A stretch of 56,306 bases of DNA from CAYQJS01 sp964417895 (GTDB taxonomy: Bacteria; Chloroflexota; UBA6077; SHYK01): contig CAYQJS010000036.1 of NCBI GenBank assembly GCA_964417895.1, forward strand, positions 1 to 56,306. Reading direction: 5' to 3'. The notes under the pieces were generated by a model. It was not told the DNA's origin and did not search any database. It saw only the letters and a list, made by a program, of their open reading frames with translations. The first letter of the stretch is position 1, and every line of letters begins with the position of its first letter. Below, one piece after another: positions 53,159 through 56,306 of this stretch. The position numbers and the translations under genes are program-made.

Positions 53159-54403
53159 GACGCCGACTGCTGCCCGTATCTCCTGCCGCGTGCGGGTCAG
53201 GTGGGGATAGGCCGAGCGCCAGTCGCGGCCGTCGATCGTCTGAGCGAAGGTATCGACGTGCGTGTGGACGTTGTCCGCCTCGGTGAAGACGAGCCCGGGC
53301 GGCTCCGATCCCCGCTGGAACGCGTGAACGACGTCGATCAGATATCGCCTCATGGCGATCACTGCCTTGTCACTCACGCCCAGGTGCTCACGGCTGCGAT
53401 CGAAGAGGGCCCCCATGGATTCGGTAGCCATCGAGTCGTGGATGACGAAGTTGGGGCCGAGCCCGGTGAAGTTCTCAGTCTTCTGCCTTTCGCGGTCGAC
53501 GAGATAGTGGTTGTCCTTGTTGCGCAGCTTGCGGAAATCGGGCCCGAACCAGGGCTCCTGAAGACGCCGGCCGTTTTGGTCGAACGGCGCCTCAACCTGG
53601 TAGTTGAGGTTGATGCGCCAGCTGTGCTCATCGTCGATAGGGGTGTATGTGTGTACGGATTTCGTGCTGCCCGGGATCCAGCAGTACGTCGGGAGAACGA
53701 TGCTCGACACCCGCACGTACGACCGCTCGGGCTCCGGCTCGCGGACGGCGACGAGCCGTAAGCCGAAGTCGGTCTCCTCGATGGTGTACTCGCGCACCGG
53801 GTGCTCGAGCTGCGGCCGCCGTGGGTCGTGCTCGTTGAAGAAACGGTGAAGGAAGGTCAGATGGGTGGAGTCGCACTCGCCCTCCACCCCCTGCAGGTAG
53901 TTGCAGTCCTGGATGCTCTTGGTGACGTTGATGTGGGCAGCAGGCAAGGCCGCCCAGACGTAATTGGGAAAGACGGGCTGCTTCTCCTCAGGGCCCATGT
54001 ACGCGAACACCAGTCCGGCGGCTTCGTGAGTCGGGTAGGCGGGGTGCTTAACGCGGTCTCTGAACGTGCTGCCGGCTGGCTCGGCCGGCGTATCGAGCAC
54101 GTTGCCTTCCACATCGTACTTCCAGCCATGATAAATGCATCTGAGGCCGCACTCCTCGTTCCTTCCATAGAAGAGGGATGTACCGCGGTGTGAGCAGTGC
54201 TCGTCCAGGAGGCCGACTCGTCCCCGGGAGTCGCGGAAGGCGACCAGGTCTTCCCCGAGGATGCGCACCTGGACGGGTGGGCAATCCGGCAGAGGCACCT
54301 CATCCGAGAGCAGCACCGGGATCCAATAGCGCCGCATCAAATCGCCCATCGGCGTGCCCCGGCCTGTCCGGGTTAGTAGGTCGTTTTGCTCCTTCGTCAG
54401 CAT
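53156..54403 (-). CDS. Rieske non-haem iron oxygenase 5 (phthalate 4,5-dioxygenase-like)
   Basis: A 415-residue oxygenase alpha subunit. Rieske ligands C70, H72, C89 and H92 are in the same positions as in oxygenases 1 and 2, and the segment SLFYGRNEECGLRCIYHGWK is identical in all three. The iron site is D178, H181 and H186 in CDSTHLTFLH, one residue earlier than in the other two. The catalytic domain after residue 190 is clearly different. Binding protein 8 is 114 bp upstream on the same strand, so the pair probably shares a transcript. The substrate is unknown, likely an aromatic carboxylate by family. Confidence 0.92.
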   Translation of the reverse strand: MLTKEQNDLLTRTGRGTPMGDLMRRYWIPVLLSDEVPLPDCPPVQVRILGEDLVAFRDSRGRVGLLDEHCSHRGTSLFYGRNEECGLRCIYHGWKYDVEGNVLDTPAEPAGSTFRDRVKHPAYPTHEAAGLVFAYMGPEEKQPVFPNYVWAALPAAHINVTKSIQDCNYLQGVEGECDSTHLTFLHRFFNEHDPRRPQLEHPVREYTIEETDFGLRLVAVREPEPERSYVRVSSIVLPTYCWIPGSTKSVHTYTPIDDEHSWRINLNYQVEAPFDQNGRRLQEPWFGPDFRKLRNKDNHYLVDRERQKTENFTGLGPNFVIHDSMATESMGALFDRSREHLGVSDKAVIAMRRYLIDVVHAFQRGSEPPGLVFTEADNVHTHVDTFAQTIDGRDWRSAYPHLTRTRQEIRAAVGV

Positions 54404-54517
54404 TCCGTCCCCCGGCCGGTTTCTGCGTTTCGCAAAACGAAGCTTACTGCATGCTTGTGGAGTCGAACCGGTACCTTGATCTGCCTTAGAACTCCGATGC
54501 TCTAAGCTAATCGTTCG

Positions 54518-56194
54518 CTACTTGAGGCCCCACTGTTCAGCGTTCCAGACTGTCTGCGAGACGCTCTCCAGTAGGTTCGAGACGATGTTGCCATCGCTGG
54601 TGAAGGCCATCCCTACCACAACGACCTGATCGGTCACCAGGTGGAGCGCCGCGTTAAAGGCCTCCATTCGAGGTTCCCAGGGAATCGTAGTGCTGAAGCG
54701 GGTGATCAGTCCATCCAATTCGGGATTCATGTAGTTCGAGCGGTTGTTTCCGCCACAGGTCCCCGCGTAGTTGTTGCTGGGCAGGCCGGCGCCACAACTC
54801 AGGTAGCGGTCGACCTTTCTTCCCCCGGTTGAGCCAAGAATCTCGAAGGCTGGGAAGGTCCGCCGAAACTCGAGGTTCGTCGACTGAGCAGTGGAGAAGA
54901 CGTTGAGCTGCGACGCGATCCCCGCCCGATTCCACTGATCGGAGGCAAATAGCGCGACTCGTTGGTTGGCAGCTGTGGTATTTGTCCGAGCCTCGATGAC
55001 CGGCTTGTTCCCCGAGGAGTCGCGGTAGAAGCCTTCAACGTCTTTGCTGTAGCCGAGCTCCTCGAGCAGCTGAGCCGAGCGCCGCGGATCGTAGTCGTAC
55101 CGCACCACAGCCCGCTTGCTCGGCTCATATTCGGGAACTAGCGGGTCAAGGAGGCCGTGAGGCACCAGGCCCAAACCACCCGGAAGAGCGGCCAGCTCCT
55201 CGCGATTAAGCGCGTGGACGAGAGCGCGCCGGAATTGCAGATTGGCGAGAACTGGAGGGTTCGGATTCACGAATTGGGGGCTGGCCGTCACTGTCGTGAT
55301 GGCAGGGACGGTGACCGACCCGTCCTTCCAAAGCTCAGCCAGGTTTGCTGCCTCCTCGCCGGAAAAGTTCTTCAGCCCCATCGTGAGCTGGACCTCGCCG
55401 GCGAGGATGTTTGCACTGAGTGTGTTCACATCTCCAATGAACCGCACCTCGATCGTGTCGATCTTGGGGCGGCCCAGCACGTAGGCGTCGAAGGCGTCTA
55501 AGACCACGTACTGGCCGTGGACGAACTCGCGGACTCTGAAGGGGCCGTTCCCTACGAAACCTGCATGCCAGTAGGGGAGCTGAGTGAAAGCTTCCCTTCG
55601 CTCACGGTATGGGCTATCGAGCAGGTGCGCGGGGAGAAGGATGTTTGAAAAGAGTGCGTCCGCGTCGACATAGGTCTGCTTCCACCTCGCGCGCACAGTC
55701 CGCTGGTCGGGAGTCTCAATCGCCTCCACGAAGCCATAGACGTCGCTGCCAAATTCCCGTAGGTCTGCGTCCTGTTGCACGAGCGCAGTGAACGCCAGAT
55801 CGGCCGAGGTAACCGGCGTGCCATCGTGCCACCTGGCGCCATTGCGGACGGTCCACGTGGTCTCCATACGCCCGTCAGGAAGGACTTTCCAGAGGCCGTT
55901 CTCGGCGGTGGGAACGGCCTCGGCCAGCTGCGGCACGCGCACACCCTGGTCGTTGGTCCACGTGAGTCCGGAGCTTGCCAGCCTGACCATGTGGCTGGCA
56001 CCGGAGAAGGAGCCCGCTGATTGCAGGTAGTCCACCATCGTGGGCGGTGCCGATCGAATGGCGGCGACCACCCGTGTCGGCGGCTTCGGCTCCGCAGCCG
56101 GGCCTGCGTCCGAACGTTTGGCCGCTAGCCCACCTGCGCACGCGGTCAGCAGCAGAGTCGTAAGCACCAGGACGGACACCAGGCTCCCGGACAT
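54518..56194 (-). CDS. Family-5 solute-binding lipoprotein 8
   Basis: A 558-residue SBP_bac_5 lipoprotein. The signal MSGSLVSVLVLTTLLLTAC gives the lipid Cys at residue 19; GGAGG is 5 nt before the ATG at 56194. Family segments are RWHDGTPVTSADLAF, FVGNGPFRVREFVHG and VRYDYDPRRSAQLLEELGYS. The late motif is altered to GGNNRSNYMNPELDG with nearby extra Cys residues, and the C-terminus is VWNAEQWGLK. It is closest to copies 5 and 6. It is upstream of and in line with Rieske oxygenase 5. The sequence beyond its start is repeat A up to the window edge. Confidence 0.9.
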   Translation of the reverse strand: MSGSLVSVLVLTTLLLTACAGGLAAKRSDAGPAAEPKPPTRVVAAIRSAPPTMVDYLQSAGSFSGASHMVRLASSGLTWTNDQGVRVPQLAEAVPTAENGLWKVLPDGRMETTWTVRNGARWHDGTPVTSADLAFTALVQQDADLREFGSDVYGFVEAIETPDQRTVRARWKQTYVDADALFSNILLPAHLLDSPYRERREAFTQLPYWHAGFVGNGPFRVREFVHGQYVVLDAFDAYVLGRPKIDTIEVRFIGDVNTLSANILAGEVQLTMGLKNFSGEEAANLAELWKDGSVTVPAITTVTASPQFVNPNPPVLANLQFRRALVHALNREELAALPGGLGLVPHGLLDPLVPEYEPSKRAVVRYDYDPRRSAQLLEELGYSKDVEGFYRDSSGNKPVIEARTNTTAANQRVALFASDQWNRAGIASQLNVFSTAQSTNLEFRRTFPAFEILGSTGGRKVDRYLSCGAGLPSNNYAGTCGGNNRSNYMNPELDGLITRFSTTIPWEPRMEAFNAALHLVTDQVVVVGMAFTSDGNIVSNLLESVSQTVWNAEQWGLK

Positions 56195-56230
56195 CGAAAC
56201 CTCCGCTCCTCACGCCGGCTGGGCCCCCCG

Positions 56231-56306
56231 CTAGGCAGCCTGCTGAAAAACCCGCTCACCCTGAGCTTGTCGAAGGGCCCCATGTGGTTCGACAGGCTCA
56301 CCACGA
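56231..56306. repeat. Family A repeat at the right edge
   Basis: CTAGGCAGCCTGCTGAAAAA then CCGCTCACCCTGAGCTTGTCGAAGG and TGTGGTTCGACAGGCTCACC. It is the inverted counterpart of 1-66. Confidence 0.8.

Noticed and set aside
1..56306. rRNA, tRNA, integrase, phage or plasmid replication genes
   Set aside because: None could be recognised on either strand, so there is no support for calling the island a prophage, integrative element or plasmid.

Overview
This 56.3 kb window is a high-GC stretch of bacterial chromosome, most likely from an uncultivated soil or water bacterium. Chloroflexota is my best guess. That rests on gene content (many lone family-5 lipoprotein binding proteins, Rieske oxygenases, an Uma2 nuclease, DUF4332 and DUF4239 proteins) and on dense intergenic palindromes, not on a marker gene. 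No rRNA, tRNA, CRISPR array, transposase, integrase or phage gene was seen. One 10-N assembly gap (19367-19376) and several single-base frameshifts in conserved genes suggest a draft or metagenome assembly.

Layout. 1-5.7 kb: HAD phosphatase, amidohydrolase, NahE-like aldolase, M29/NicX-like metalloprotein and Uma2 nuclease. 5.8-14.8 kb (all +): two tandem membrane-anchored cytochrome c/beta-propeller proteins (the first frameshifted), a lone xanthine-dehydrogenase-type molybdenum subunit, a VOC protein and a frameshifted amidohydrolase. 15-20.2 kb (all -): PEP carboxylase with two frameshifts, a beta-lactamase-fold serine hydrolase bracketed by copies of the ppc 5' end, and a VOC protein. 20.4-35.2 kb: five family-5 solute-binding lipoproteins, three Rieske oxygenases and a cytosolic NMT1-fold protein. 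35.5-38.1 kb: decayed fragments and a toxin-antitoxin remnant, then an aspartic protease and a DUF4239 protein. 38.4-40.6 kb: HbpS/GlcG, ABM monooxygenase, BNR propeller and cupin. 40.9-47.2 kb: two more binding proteins, a Rieske oxygenase and a LigJ-like hydratase. 47.5-52.8 kb: MFS transporter, TPR-DUF4332 membrane protein and 2-hydroxyacid dehydrogenase. 53.1-56.2 kb: a last Rieske/binding-protein pair.

The outstanding pattern is eight family-5 binding lipoproteins plus one fragment, interleaved with five phthalate-type Rieske oxygenases. Four of the five oxygenases have a binding protein as same-strand neighbour. No ABC permease or ATPase and no oxygenase reductase or ferredoxin is present. 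The other enzymes (NahE-like aldolase, LigJ-like hydratase, NicX/M29-like, VOC, molybdenum hydroxylase, amidohydrolases) fit breakdown of aromatic or N-heterocyclic carboxylates. My working model, which is inference, is a catabolic island: lipoproteins capture substrate outside, a transporter encoded elsewhere or the MFS protein imports it, Rieske enzymes hydroxylate it, and the hydratase, aldolase and hydrolases finish the job.

Five families of intergenic palindromic repeat (called A-E here) fill most gaps. One of them has supplied the end of a coding sequence.
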